Source of the DNA: Chinchilla lanigera
Taxonomy: Eukaryota; Chordata; Mammalia; Rodentia; Chinchillidae
Length of the DNA stretch: 64,000 bases
Assembly (NCBI RefSeq): GCF_000276665.1
Contig: NW_004955446.1
Coordinates: forward strand, 7,652,817-7,716,816
Direction of reading: 5' to 3'
The notes below the pieces were generated by a model, which made no database searches, was not told the origin of the DNA, and was given only the letters and a program-made list of their open reading frames with translations. Every line of letters begins with the position of its first letter. The first letter of the stretch is position 1. Positions 25,735 to 36,580 of this stretch are shown here, in pieces. The translations under genes were made by a program, and so were the position numbers.

Positions 25735-26300
25735 TAACTAATGTAAGCAAAAGATGATGGTAAAGGTACCAACATGGTAGTGGTGGGGATGGTGAAAAGT
25801 AGTTTTCGATATGTTTGGAAGATAGAACTGGCAGAGAGAAAGAGTTCAAGATGACTCCAAAGTTTCTAGCTTAAGTACCCCCACAAAAAAAGTTGAAATT
25901 AAGTGAAATGTGGAAGGCTACAAGGGGAGAGGGAGATACCACAGGCTATCACGAACATTTGAGTTCAAGATACATATTAGGCATCCTTGCGAAGAGGCCC
26001 AGTTTGGAGGTCAGGAAAGACGCACAGGTGGAGATACACAGTTGAGAGTCATGATGATTATATAGATGGCATTTAAGTCCTGTCTTACTCAGATTACCTG
26101 AAGAATGCTTGCAGCCAGATGAGAGAAGACCATCAAGGACTAAACCTTGGGGCTCCCAAAATGCAAAAGTCAGGAGATGAGGGGAAATTGCTGAAAAGAC
26201 TGAGAAGGAGAGGAGTCTCCTAGAAAAATAGGAGAAATACAGGTAAATGTGGTATCCTAGAGGTCAAGTGAAAACAATAATTCAGAAATACAGCAATGAA
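25735..26300 (-). mobile_element. LINE-2 fragment
   Basis: Matches the reverse strand of L2 in several places: a GATGACTCCAAAGTTTCTAGC segment, TATATAGATGGCATTTAAG, and CCTTGGGGCTCCCAAAATGC followed by an AGAGGAGTC-like run. Old and diverged. Confidence 0.65.
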
Positions 26301-26689
26301 TTGTGTCAAGTAATGTCAATAGGGGAGTTAAGATGACACTATATGATCACTGGCTTATGTTTTCAACAAATATGTTCCTAGTCCTGGAAGAGGAATAAGA
26401 TTTTTGGAAATATGTTTCTCTGTCAGAAGCAATTTGAATTAGGAGTTTCTTTTTAGTCTTTCTTAGGCACAGTGTGCTATAGCATTTAATTACTCAAGGA
26501 AATTTTATTATTATTTGCAAAGTACTACCATGAACTGACAATTTTGAAAAAACCACAAATTCTAACTCAAAGAGCTTTTATCTAATAGGGGTCTCATGGA
26601 GTTTTCATTTTAATTCACATATGCAGGGGGCACAGACAACAATAATTAAAAGAAATTTCAATAGTATGTTTGGTGATAAGTGCTATATA

Positions 26690-27250
26690 GAAAAATAATG
26701 CAGGGAAGGTGAGTAGAAAACGTAAAAAGTTTCAGTATTAAGTGGTGTACTTAGGAAAATCTTCTCTGGGCAAAGACTACGAGGATGCAAGAGAGTATGC
26801 CCTGCAGGTGTCTAGGAGGAAGACAGAAGTTTTGAGGCAGGGTCAGGGATGTAGCTCAATGGCACAGTGCCTGCCTGGCAAGCACAAGTCCTGAGTTCAA
26901 TTTCAAGTACCATAAAAAAAAAACCGTTCTGGGGCAAAGCATGCCTGACATGTCCAGGAAATAGCACAGCAATCTGTGCAGCTAAATTAGGATATACAGA
27001 AAGGAAAATATTAATAAATAAGGAAAAGAGATCATAGAGACAGGTGGCAGGTCGTAAAGGGTCTTTGCAAAGATTTTGGCACATTCTCTGAAACAAATGG
27101 AAAGCTTGGAGAGTTCAGAACAGAAAAACATGAGATCTCTCTGGTCATTACCTTGATGTAGATCTAAGAGTTGGTGGGGGTAATAGCTTAACCATGGCAC
27201 TAGTTAAGAGGCTATTGCAGTAACTCAGATGAAGTTAGGAAAATGAGTAC
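26690..27250 (-). mobile_element. LINE-2 fragment, interrupted by an ID SINE
   Basis: Reverse L2 text such as GTCGTAAAGGGTCTTTGCAA, AATGGAAAGCTTGGAG and GGCTATTGCAGTAACTCAGA. In L2 order this piece should lie to the left of the one at 25735-26300, but here it lies to the right. The two are therefore separate insertions or were rearranged. Confidence 0.65.
26841..26925 (+). mobile_element. ID SINE
   Basis: Forward ID body (ATGTAGCTCAATGGCACAGT then CTGCCTGGCAAGCACAAG) with an A tail. Imperfect flanking repeat GTTTTGAGGCAG (26829-26840) against GTTCTGGGGCAA (26926-26937). Inserted in L2. Confidence 0.88.
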
Positions 27251-27254
27251 ATTA

Positions 27255-27394
27255 GCTGAGGGTGGTGGTACACACCTGTAATCTCAGCACTCTCAGAGGC
27301 TGAGGCAGAAGGAGTGCAAGTTCCAGCCTATCGTAGTATGTGGTGATTTAGTAAGGTCTCAGTGTGAAGGTTCAGGGTTCAGTTCCCAGTACAC

Positions 27395-27396
<2 letters not shown>
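27255..27396 (+). mobile_element. B1-ID dimer SINE
   Basis: A forward B1-like unit (GGTGGTGGTACACACCTGTA) followed by a shortened ID-like unit (AGGGTTCAGTTCCCAGTACA). The tail has turned into a CA microsatellite. Confidence 0.75.

Positions 27397-27438
<42 letters not shown>
27397..27438. repeat. (CA)n microsatellite
   Basis: About 20 uninterrupted CA units grown from the tail of the B1-ID dimer. Likely length-polymorphic. Confidence 0.95.
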
Positions 27439-27441
<3 letters not shown>

Positions 27442-27653
27442 TAAAGAAAGTAAATTAGCCCATTAAAGAAGAAATCCATCGAAGTTGCCAGGACTAACTA
27501 GTAAATGCCAAAGGGAGACCAAAGAAAGGGTTAACATTTTCTGCTTTCTGGTATTCCGTTATATTAGTTGAGGTAGACACACTGTTGTAACAGATCAACT
27601 AAAAGCCCAGAGACTTAATATAATATGACTTTGTCTATAAATCATTTAAAATC

Positions 27654-28043
27654 TGTCTTCTTTTTTGTTATTGCTGAGATGCAATATCTGATACCTGTAA
27701 TTTAAAGGAGGAGAGGTTTATTTTGGCTCACAGTTTGTAGAGGTTTTAGTCTACAAGCAGTTGATTCTAAGGCAGGTCCACATGGCAGAGAATTGCTCAT
27801 GGCCTGGCAGGGAGGAAGCAGAGAGTGATTAAGGGAGGAGGAAGGGAGGTATTTTTAAGCCATGCCCCCAGTGATTCACCTTCTCTGGCAGGGTTTTATC
27901 TCTTAACATCACATTTAGCTATAAACTCATCGGTGGACTAACCCATTGATGATTATAACACTTCCATGATCCAGTCACCTCCCAAAAACCCCACTTAGGA
28001 GCATATAAGGCTTTCATAGGAGATTAAGATATAAACCAAAACA
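27654..28043 (-). mobile_element. 3' LTR of a MaLR (ERVL-type) element
   Basis: Starts TG and ends CA in element orientation. The text aligns along its length with the LTR at 29486-29876 and the solo LTR at 35815-36212 (shared ATTTAAAGGAGGAGAGGTTTA, TGGACTAA and CCAGTCACCTCCCAAA-type words). Confidence 0.87.
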
Positions 28044-28063
28044 ATTTTCCCCTGGCCCCCAAA
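28044..28063 (-). other. Polypurine tract of the MaLR element
   Basis: On the minus strand a GGGGGCCAGGGGAAAAT run lies directly next to the TG start of the 3' LTR, the expected place for the plus-strand DNA primer. Confidence 0.75.
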
Positions 28064-28211
28064 GACTCATGTGCATTTTTCTTATACAAAATGTCTTTAG
28101 TGTGCCTCTTGAGAGTTGTCAAAGTTCTAACCTGAAAAGTCCAAGCTTAAAGTCTCTTCTGAGATTTAGGATAAACTCTTAGCCCTGAGCTCCATAAAAA
28201 TTAAAAGAAAG

Positions 28212-28297
28212 GGGGCTGGGAATTTAGCTCAGTGACACAGCACCTGCCTGGCAAGCGCAAAGTCATGAGTTTGATCCCCAGTACTGGAAAAAAAAAA
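28212..28297 (+). mobile_element. ID SINE inside the MaLR element
   Basis: Forward ID body with an A tail, flanked by TTAAAAGAAAG at 28201-28211 and 28298-28308. It landed after the MaLR element and dates it as older. Confidence 0.93.
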
Positions 28298-29462
28298 TTA
28301 AAAGAAAGTTAAACATTGCCAACATAAACAGGATAAACATTTTTTTAAAAGAGAGAAATAGGACAATAGAAAGAAATGGGAACAAAAGAAGACTGAAATC
28401 TAACAGAGCAAACATGAAATCACAGTTTTATGTTTAGCACCCTTGGCAAATTGTGGTGAGATATGAACTCTAAAAGGGTTTGGGTGGCCCCACCCTTAAG
28501 GTACTGTGGGTGTTTGTAGTCCTCATGGCTTCTCTCTTGGGATGGCTTTGCTTGCTCCCTGTGGCTTTTCTCAGTCATTTTATGTTCTTGACTTTTTTTT
28601 TTTAAACATTCTTGAGCTGTACTGTCCTGGGATTTCCTCTGCACTTTTAGCTTCACCCCACAACTTTATGCACTTCCTTCTCACAGGCACATTGCCTGGT
28701 CTCTCAGGACTCTCTTGTAAAATGTGGGCAGAAGCCACCCTGTCCTCACAACTGTTGTATTTTGCATGCACCTAAAACAAGCACCAGGGTGAATGATGTC
28801 AAGGTCTGCCACCATCTGAAGCATTAGCTGAGCCCTTTTGCATTTTTGTTGGTGGTTGCAGGAGCCTCCAAGTACCTGGATGCTTGAGCAGTATAAACTG
28901 AATCCCAGGGAATTAATTTTCTAGGCAGTCTTTTTTATTATTATTATTTTTTTACAGAGTGCTCTGGAGCTGTCTCCTTAAAGCAAAGTCTTTTTACCTT
29001 TGCATTCTTGAGCCTGCAAAGGATGGGGACTTGCTGGTTTTTCATATTTTTTCAAGGCATTATTTAAATTGTCTTGTTCTAAAGTTTTTGGCATTTATTA
29101 AAATGCTAACATTGTTAGCAACCAATTTCTCCTTTGCTTTAGCTTTGTGGATCCTAACTTTACTGGAGCTTTTCTTCGGACCAAGCTCAAAGCTTTTTAA
29201 ATCATTCTGATGGGCTGTTTGCTCTTCATTCTCAGTGTAAACATGGCTAAATGCTCCCAACAGTACCTAAGCCACCCCTGAGCCTGGTTTTCACTGGCTG
29301 CATTTTAATCAGAATTTTGGTCTTCTGAGCTCTGACCAGAATCTCCCATTAAGTGTAGCTTATAGCATTTTAGAGCTGGCACCTGCAAACCTTTCCAAAC
29401 TCCTTTCACAAAACAGTTCCAAATGTTTCTGAACCACATGGTCAGGTAGTATCACAGCAATG

Positions 29463-29480
29463 ACCCCACTTCTGGTACCA
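29463..29480 (-). other. Primer-binding site, tRNA-Leu type
   Basis: On the minus strand TGGTACCAGAAGTGGGGT is complementary, with one visible mismatch, to the 3' end of a leucine tRNA (CCCACTCCTGGTACCA). It lies five bases from the inner edge of the 5' LTR. Confidence 0.82.
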
Positions 29481-29485
29481 AAATC

Positions 29486-29876
29486 TATTTTACTTTCCCA
29501 CTGCTAAGACACAATATGCAACACCTACAATTTAAAGGAAGAAAGGTTTATTTTGGCTCATCATTTGCAGAGGTTTTAGTCCATAGTCAGCTGGCTCCAA
29601 GGCAGGGCAGCATGGCAGAGGGAAGAAACAGCTCAGGGCATGGTAGCCAGGAAGCAGAGAGTGATTAAAAGAGGAGGAAGGGAGATATATGTTTTAGGCC
29701 ATGGTCCCTGTAACCCACCTCCTCTGACCAAGTTTTAGTCCCAACATCACATGTAGGTATAAATTCATCAGTGGACTAATCCACCGATGAGTATCACTCC
29801 TCTATGATCCAGTCACCTCCCAAAGCACCCCCTCCCACCAAATGTATGAGGTTTTGGGGGCCATCTGGAAGTAACA
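29486..29876 (-). mobile_element. 5' LTR of the MaLR element
   Basis: Partner of the LTR at 27654-28043, same direction and nearly the same length, but with many substitutions between the two, so the insertion is old. The outer edge is uncertain because the last 40 bases do not align well with the other LTR. No convincing 5-bp target duplication is left. Confidence 0.83.
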
Positions 29877-30062
29877 AGACCCTTTTGTTCCAGATGCTAA
29901 TTTGAGAACTCAGGATCCCTTCCATCTTGTGACTCTATCATATTCAACACATAAAAGATTTCCTTCAGGTTAACTGAAGAAAAATGGCTTAAGGAAGTGT
30001 TTGTGTGAATGAGACAGGCCTAGAAGTGCCAAGCAATACTTTATTCAAATTCCATGGGCCAG

Positions 30063-30166
30063 GGGCTGTGGATTTAGCTCAGTGGCGCAGCGCCTGCCTG
30101 GCAAGTGCGAGGTCATGAGTTCAATTCCCGGTACCGGAAAAAAAACAACAAAAAAACCCAAACAAA
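30063..30166 (+). mobile_element. ID SINE with 16-17-bp target-site duplication
   Basis: Intact forward ID body with A and B boxes (TTTAGCTCAGTGGCGCAGCG and GAGTTCAATTCCC) and an A/C-rich tail. The duplication CAAATTCCATGGGCCAG occurs at 30046-30062 and 30167-30183. One of the youngest-looking elements here. Confidence 0.95.
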
Positions 30167-30747
30167 CAAATTCCATGGGCCAGAACTCATTCACATGACT
30201 TATAAACTGTAAGGAAGGCTGGCAAACATATCCTACCTGTGTGCCCAAGAGAACAAGGAAGCAGATCTCATGGTCTGCTATACCCTGTGAGCAGGAATGC
30301 TCTTCATTTCAGCCATGTTTGTCACTAAAATATTCTGGGTTCCCTTTGTTCAATGCACCACCAAGAACTAATTCCTTTATTGATTCTAAATTATAAGGAG
30401 CTACTTATTATACACTGACATCATTGTTTTCACTTACGTGCTATAACTCTGTCCATATGCCTTCTGAACAAGCCTAATTTAACTTATCTTACCATGGAAT
30501 AAAGAAGTTGAAACAAATCAGCTGTAACTAACAAATTTTGCTTTTGGGAATTATAACTCACAACTCTTCCACCTTATTTCCTAGAGTTCTTTATCTGCAC
30601 AATTGCCTCATTATTTAGTAATACAAAACTCATTTTAAATGCATTAAAATGGTTATGCAAATCAAGAACAACCAGAGATGAAAGATTTTAGAATAGAGTG
30701 CAAAAGATTTTAGAACAGAATGTCATATAATATGTAAAATCCAATGT

Positions 30748-30861
30748 CTCTCAGGAGGTTGAGGAAAGAGAATCTCTGCAAGTTGAAGGCTTGCTTGGGC
30801 TACATAGTTCAAGGACAGCCTGAACTACATAGTGAGAGCCTGTCTCAAAAAACCCCTTTAA
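30748..30861 (+). mobile_element. 5'-truncated B1 SINE
   Basis: Starts inside the B1 body (TCAGGAGGTTGAGG) and ends in an A-rich tail. Flanked by the 12-bp repeat AAAATCCAATGT at 30736-30747 and 30862-30873. Confidence 0.9.
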
Positions 30862-30873
30862 AAAATCCAATGT

Positions 30874-31909
30874 ATGAATCTAATACTTTTACAAAATCAT
30901 ATGTGATAGCCCATTAATTAAAGTATCTTCAGTTTCTTCTCTTATCCTAAATTGATAATCCTTTCTCAAAAATGAGGTGATTATTCAAGGGAGTAGTCAT
31001 TCAGAATTGGCAATAAATTACATAAGTTATCTTTTCAATAGCAGTATATCTAGGGAGAAAAAGATCCACAGTGTAAAACAACAGATGAAAATGATCAAGA
31101 TTCTTTGCATTGGTTATGTTATAACCACCTAAAATAGGGCCTGAACACTATTGGAGTAGCCCTAAATATATATTGTTAAACATCTATCCCCAGTGATTAT
31201 TAAAATCAGTCAAGTATGGAACCAACCTAAACACCAAGCTAGTACAAATGAAACCCTTCTAAAATAATAGTGTCCATTTGCTAGACTGTTATGTAAATTT
31301 GTGATACGCATTAACCATCAGTAAACAGTGAGATTACATAAAACTAAAGTAACATACAAACTTAGTGTACTGTGAAAAAAAATTTTGAGTAACATAGTTC
31401 ATAAAATATATAGCACATGGTAATAAATTGCAAAATATCATGAGAGCAATTTTTAAACTGTAAAAATTTTATGCCTTGTTAAAGATTTGTATTTTTTATT
31501 TCAATGAAAACATGAAAATATAGTTTTTCTTGAAACCATACTATTTAACCACTCAATAAGGTACAAATTATAATAGCAATTCTATTTATTTGAAAGGCAT
31601 TTTCAAATAAATGCAGCATAGGAGGATTTTAATTAAAAGTTACACTACATTTGGCACCCAGCCTTTGTGATACCAAGATAAACTGACTGAATAAACTTTC
31701 AGATAATACAGTCTTTAAAACTATACATAGACAATTTTTTATGCTGTTTGAAGTCAGATCAAACAGAATTAATCCCATCATCATGTATCAGTCCTCTATA
31801 GCTGAATGCCATTTTAAACATTTTCAAATGATTGGGATTTATGGGAAGATAATTACAATATTGACTGTAATAATAATTTAGAGCATGTTCTCTTCCCACA
31901 TCTCACTTT
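30874..31909. other. No gene seen
   Basis: AT-rich DNA without a recognised repeat or coding signature. Confidence 0.4.
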
Positions 31910-31942
31910 TATCCTGTCTTGAGCTACAAGGTGAGTGGATGG

Positions 31943-32040
31943 TTTTTTGCTTTGTTTTGTTTTGTTTTGTTTTGTTTGTACTGGGAATCCAACTCATGAC
32001 CTCATGCTTACCAAGCAGGTGCTGAGCTAAATCCCCAGCC
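31943..32040 (-). mobile_element. ID SINE with (TTTTG)n tail side
   Basis: Reverse ID body ending GCTAAATCCCCAGCC. The likely target duplication TATCCTGTCTTG is at 31910-31921 and 32041-32052. About 21 bases (31922-31942) lie between the left copy and the tail. Confidence 0.88.
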
Positions 32041-32052
32041 TATCCTGTCTTG

Positions 32053-32979
32053 GATACACAAATTTTGCACACATCTTGGGTAGAGAAAAAGAAGTGTTAA
32101 GGAAAGGAAAATGATTTGTATGAAACTGATAGTTTTCATCCCCAGTGCCTAAAAGTAAAACTAAAACCATGAAGCTTGGAAGCCGGTATACATGTGGAGG
32201 CAAAGAAACCAGATGAGGGAATAGTTGATTGTCAGGTTCTCACCTAAAGTCCAGTCACAGTTCGGTTCACGAATGCTTGTGTTGCAACCAAAAGCTTTCA
32301 CCAAAAGTTTGCTTCCCTTAGCAAACTCTGCATAGGGTGACAAACACGACCATAGCCATCTTCTTCTCACAAACACACAGGCAGCCATCTACCCCAAAAT
32401 CGTAAAATAAATTAAGTTCATAAACAAAGGTACCACCATACCTATGACACTCCAATCATGTTCTTCCTCTGATGGACATAAGACACAAATGGGAAATCAT
32501 TTTTAAGGGTTTAAGTAAGCTTAAACAAGTCCCTCTGACAACTTTCCTAAGTCCTTTTTTATTATCTACACACTCATTTAGCATCTACTGCTTTTATCCT
32601 AGGCACCAAGCATGCAAAGAGATGTTAGACAAAAATCTCTGTCTTATGGGTTCATACCTTCTTTGAAGAGGTAATGATAAATGTTAGGAACTATAGGTTC
32701 CATGTAAAATGTTTCTCAAAATGCAGCTCTTTCAACAATTAGAATAACATAGTGTTTGTGTTAAAATACAGATTCCTTGGCTCACTCTTTATTCCTACTA
32801 AATTAGCATCTCCAGAAATACATGGGCATTTTACCAGCATCCAAAGATTATGACTCTAAGTTTGAGAATCACTGCTAAAAATTAAATCTATACTAGACTG
32901 ATATTGAACAAAGAAGCTGCCAGTAAAGACGATTCAGTCTCCTCTCAACTAAGGAAAATTATCCTAAAAAAAGAAATGG
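32053..32979. other. No gene seen
   Basis: Unique-looking, no coding signature recognised. Confidence 0.4.
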
Positions 32980-33166
32980 ATCCAGGCATAGTGGCACATG
33001 CCTGTAATCCCAGCAGTATGAGAGGCTGATGAAGCAGGAGAAGAACAACTTAATGATTTAGGAAGACCTTGTCTCAATATTTTAAAAAGTTCTGGGAATG
33101 GAGTTCAGTGGGAAGAGTCTGTGTTCACTGTCCAGTACATAAACAAATACACAGAAAAAGAAAAAA
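32980..33166 (+). mobile_element. B1-ID dimer SINE
   Basis: B1-like first unit (GTGGCACATGCCTGTAATCC) and ID-like second unit (TCTGGGAATGGAGTTCAGTG), then an A-rich tail. Confidence 0.75.
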
Positions 33167-33214
33167 TGATAACCATTTACAGGGTTATCGTTGTCTTAAG
33201 AGGCAATCAAAGAG

Positions 33215-33545
33215 CCTGAGCAGATAATTACTAAAAGGCTTTTAAAAATACAAAGGATATATAATCATTACACAAAATTAATATTTTATATTTACAAGTA
33301 GAAAATATAAGTTAAAATACATATATAATTTATAATAACCACAATGACTATAAGGTTCCTAGGAATAAATTCTAATGTGAAAGACAGACAAAGTCAAAAT
33401 ATTCTTAAAAGACAAAATTTATAAATAGAGAAATAATGTGTTTATGGAGGAGTCACCTCAATATTGTAGAGGTGGAAAATTATCCCCAAATAATTTTAAT
33501 GCAATTCAAATCAAAATCTTAATTAGCTTTCCACTGGGAAAAAAG
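33215..33545 (+). mobile_element. LINE-1 ORF2 fragment
   Basis: Forward L1 text from the middle of ORF2: TTCCTAGGAATAAATTCTAA, then AATGCAATTCAAATCAAAAT. It ends where an oppositely oriented L1 begins. Confidence 0.72.
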
Positions 33546-34337
33546 TTGATTTTATGTAAGTTTATTTTTATTGACACATCTTAATGCTACAAAAATGGGA
33601 GTTATTGTGACATTTTTACAGCTCTGCACAATGTATTTTGATCACATCTACACCCACAGCCTCCACCACCCTTCCCTCCCACTCTCTTTGGTCCTCTTTC
33701 TCTTCTATAATAGTTTCCTCTCTGTTTTCATATTGTGTTCTTCTGACCCAGATTCCATGTAGGACAGAAAACATGCAATGGTTGTCTTTCTAAGTTTGGC
33801 TTATTTCATTTAACATTATGTCCTCTAGTGGCATATATTTTCCTGAAAAGGACATGACTTTATTCTTCTTTATGGCTGAATATACTCTGTTGCCCATATA
33901 TATATTCACATTGTCTTCATCCACTCCTTCATTGATGGGCATCTAGGCTGATTTCATCACTTGGGCTTTGTGAATAGTGCTGCCATAAACATAGTTATGT
34001 GAATGCTGACTTTTATTTCTTTGGGTATGTACAGAAGAGTGATGTGGCTTGATCATATGGCAGTTCTATTTTTAAATTTTGAGAAACCTCCATACTGGTT
34101 TCCGTAGTGGCTGTAGTAATTTACATTCCTACCAACAGTGTACAGGGGTTCTTTTCCCTCTGCACTCTTGCCAGAAGTTATTATTTTTTGTATTCTTGAT
34201 GACAATCATTCTGACATGGGTGAGATGGGATCTTGATGTAGTTTCAATTTGCTTTTCACTGATAGCTAATTATGTTGAACTTTCTTTTTTTGAACTTTTT
34301 AATATAATTATTGGGCAGTATAATACTTCTTTTGAGA

Positions 34338-34478
34338 TATCAATATGTAATACAACAAGCATTGTTAATTTCCTACCACTTTGTTTGTGACTCTGTATTG
34401 TCTGTACTGTTCTTTTGCTATTTTGTAAAAGGTTGTCTGTCTGTTAGTGTTTTCCTCCTTTTATTTTTAAAATAAAAA
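34338..34478 (+). mobile_element. Short tailed retro-insertion of unknown source
   Basis: A 141-bp stretch that does not belong to the surrounding L1. It is bounded by the 16-bp direct repeat AATACTTCTTTTGAGA (34322-34337 and 34479-34494) and ends in an AAAATAAAAAA tail. Removing it restores continuous L1 text. It shows no B1, ID, MIR or L1 signature. A 5'-truncated copy of an mRNA 3' end is the simplest reading. Confidence 0.78.
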
Positions 34479-34534
34479 AATACTTCTTTTGAGAAGTATT
34501 CAATTGATCTGCCCCTTTATTGATTGGGATATTT

Positions 34535-34564
34535 TTCTTTTGGATATATATATATCCAAAAGAA
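34535..34564. repeat. Perfect 30-bp palindrome
   Basis: TTCTTTTGGATATA and its reverse complement meet around a TA core, giving 15 paired bases per arm with no loop. Lies within the L1. Confidence 0.9.
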
Positions 34565-35388
34565 TATATTAATATATGAATATATATGAATGCTATTAAT
34601 CCTCTATCTGAAAAATAGCTGACAAATATTTTCTCCCATGCTATATTGTCTCTTCACTATATGGATAGGATTCTTTGCTGAGTAAAAGCTTGTTCATTTG
34701 ATCCACTTTGTCAGTTCTTCTTCTTTTTTTAAGCTATTGGAGTCCTATTTAGGAAATTGTTGCCTATCCTAATATCTTGAAGTATTTCTTTGATGTTTTC
34801 TTTTAGTGGGTTTGAAGTTTCAGGTCTTATATTAAGGTTTTTGATCCATTCTGAGTTGATTTTTATATAAGCTAAAATTTGGGGAGAATAGTTTCAATCC
34901 TCTACATGTAGACATTCAGTTTTTCCAGCACCACTTGTTAAAGAAACTGTTTTTGCTCCAGCATATTCTGATGCCTTTGTAAAGAGTCAAATGGCTGTCA
35001 TTTTGTGGGTTTGTTTTTGGGTTCTCTATTCATTTCCACTGATCTATGTGTCTATTTTTATGCCATACCATATTGGTTTTATTACAATGGCTCTATAAAA
35101 TATTTTGCAATTTGTTTTTGTTATGCCTCCAGGATTGCTGTTCTTGCTCAGCATTGCTTTGGCCATTCAGGGTCTTTTGTGTTTCCATATGAATTTTAAG
35201 ATTTTTTTCTAGTTTTGTGAAGAACGATATTGGTATTTTCATGGCCACTGCATTGATTCTGTAGCTTGCATTAAAATATACAGAGAAAAATAAAAAAGAA
35301 TGGAACCCAAAGCAAGAAATATTGAGAGTGAAATGGAATCAAGAGCCACAGGACCACATATGTGGGGGATCTTAAAAATGGGGGGGTT

Positions 35389-35491
35389 TGGGGGCTGGGG
35401 ATTTAGCTCAGCGGCAAAGCACCTACCTGGCAAGTGCAATGTTGTGAGTTTGATTCCCGGTACCGGAGAAAAACAAAAAAAAAAAAAAAAA
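35389..35491 (+). mobile_element. ID SINE with 15-bp target-site duplication
   Basis: Forward ID body and a long A tail. The duplication AAAAATGGGGGGGTT is at 35374-35388 and 35492-35506. The intact tail and flanks point to a young insertion. Confidence 0.94.
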
Positions 35492-35814
35492 AAAAATGGG
35501 GGGGTTGGTAACTGCAACTGATATCATAGCAAAGGGCTCACTCTCCTAATACATATACTAAAGTCTCTCAGAATTTGATAGACAAAAATTATAATCTAAT
35601 ACAAAAATAGAGGGTAGAAATAGTCTATCAAACTAGAAATGACTTTTAAATATACATGAAAGCTATCCAGTCTCATTTTAAGATACATACAAATGGTAGC
35701 TACCATAACAATCTATATTTCATTTAATAAACAGAAAATCATCCAAACATTTGATAATGCAGTATACTGGTAAGGCTATGAAGGAAAATGATTCTTTCAA
35801 GCAGTGTTGGCAGG

Positions 35815-36212
35815 TGTCCTAGTTACTTTTTTCTGGTAGCTGAGACAAAATACATGACACCCAAAGTTAAAGGGGAAAAAGTTTATTTAGCTTTCAGTCC
35901 ATAGTCAGCTGGCTCCAAGGCAGGATGGCAGAGGAGAAACAGTTTATGGTGGGCAGAAGGTACCAACAAGCAAGGGGGGTAAGACAAGCAAGTCTCTTTG
36001 TGTCCCTTATATTGTATCCAGTCTACCCAGATTAGGGTGGTGCCAAGTCGATCAGTTGACTGATATAATAATCACCCACCCTTAATCCTAGTACCTTTAA
36101 TCCTAGCATTGCACTGTGAATCAATCACATCTCTAGATTGAGCCACCTCTGAAAGAGCCCCACCTATGACTGCATGAGGCTTTAGGAGCATATCTAGACA
36201 CAAACTGTAGCA
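35815..36212 (-). mobile_element. Solo MaLR LTR with 5-bp target duplication
   Basis: A 398-bp LTR starting TG and ending CA in element orientation, flanked by GCAGG at 35810-35814 and 36213-36217. It aligns with both LTRs of the 27.6-29.9 kb element but has no internal region, so it is what remains after LTR-LTR recombination. Nested in the old L1. Confidence 0.9.
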
Positions 36213-36344
36213 GCAGGAGCCTTCTCAATGAAAGGTAAATTTGGCAACAGCTATTAATACTACAAATATTCTTACCCTGTGAAGCAGCAGTTCAAGCTTT
36301 AGGAATTTATCTAGTGTGTGCAAACGTATTCATTGTAGCACTTT

Positions 36345-36580
36345 ATCCAGTTGAGAAAGTGAATGCCAGAGCCCAATAGCCGAGTTTTAGGTCCCTGTGC
36401 TAACACTTGCTCAAATTATGGTCAAAAGTAAATTACTAAATCTCCCCATGCCTCAATTTCTTCATCTATAAAGTGGGAGTAATAATATTTACTTCTGTGG
36501 GTTGGAGGCAGGATTAAATGATTGAATAAACAATACTAAACAATACCTGCTCCTATGATGAATGTCTTAGCTATTGTTTT
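36345..36580 (+). mobile_element. MIR fragment
   Basis: Forward MIR core: TGCCTCAATTTCTTCATCTA, TAAAGTGGGAGTAATAATAT, GGATTAAATGATTGAATAAA. Confidence 0.75.

Larger units (their letters stand above)
28044..29485 (-). mobile_element. MaLR internal region, non-coding
   Basis: About 1.34 kb after subtracting an inserted ID SINE, in line with the short non-coding interiors of MaLR elements. No gag or pol signature is visible in any frame; open frames are 60-90 residues and unrelated to retroviral domains. Such elements depended on proteins supplied by ERVL relatives. Confidence 0.8.
33546..35270 (-). mobile_element. LINE-1 3' half with a small foreign insertion
   Basis: Reverse L1 from 3' UTR (C-rich block 33645-33720) through the ORF2 C-terminus (33780-34260) to mid ORF2 near 35270. 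It is interrupted by a 141-bp tailed insertion at 34338-34478 and contains a perfect AT-rich palindrome. Many stops. Confidence 0.85.

Noticed and set aside
27397..27438. CRISPR-like or other spaced repeat array
   Set aside because: A simple CA microsatellite. No array of direct repeats with unique spacers exists anywhere in the window.
28580..28775. Overlapping short frames in the MaLR interior as possible gag or pol remains
   Set aside because: No retroviral motif in any frame, and MaLR interiors are normally non-coding.
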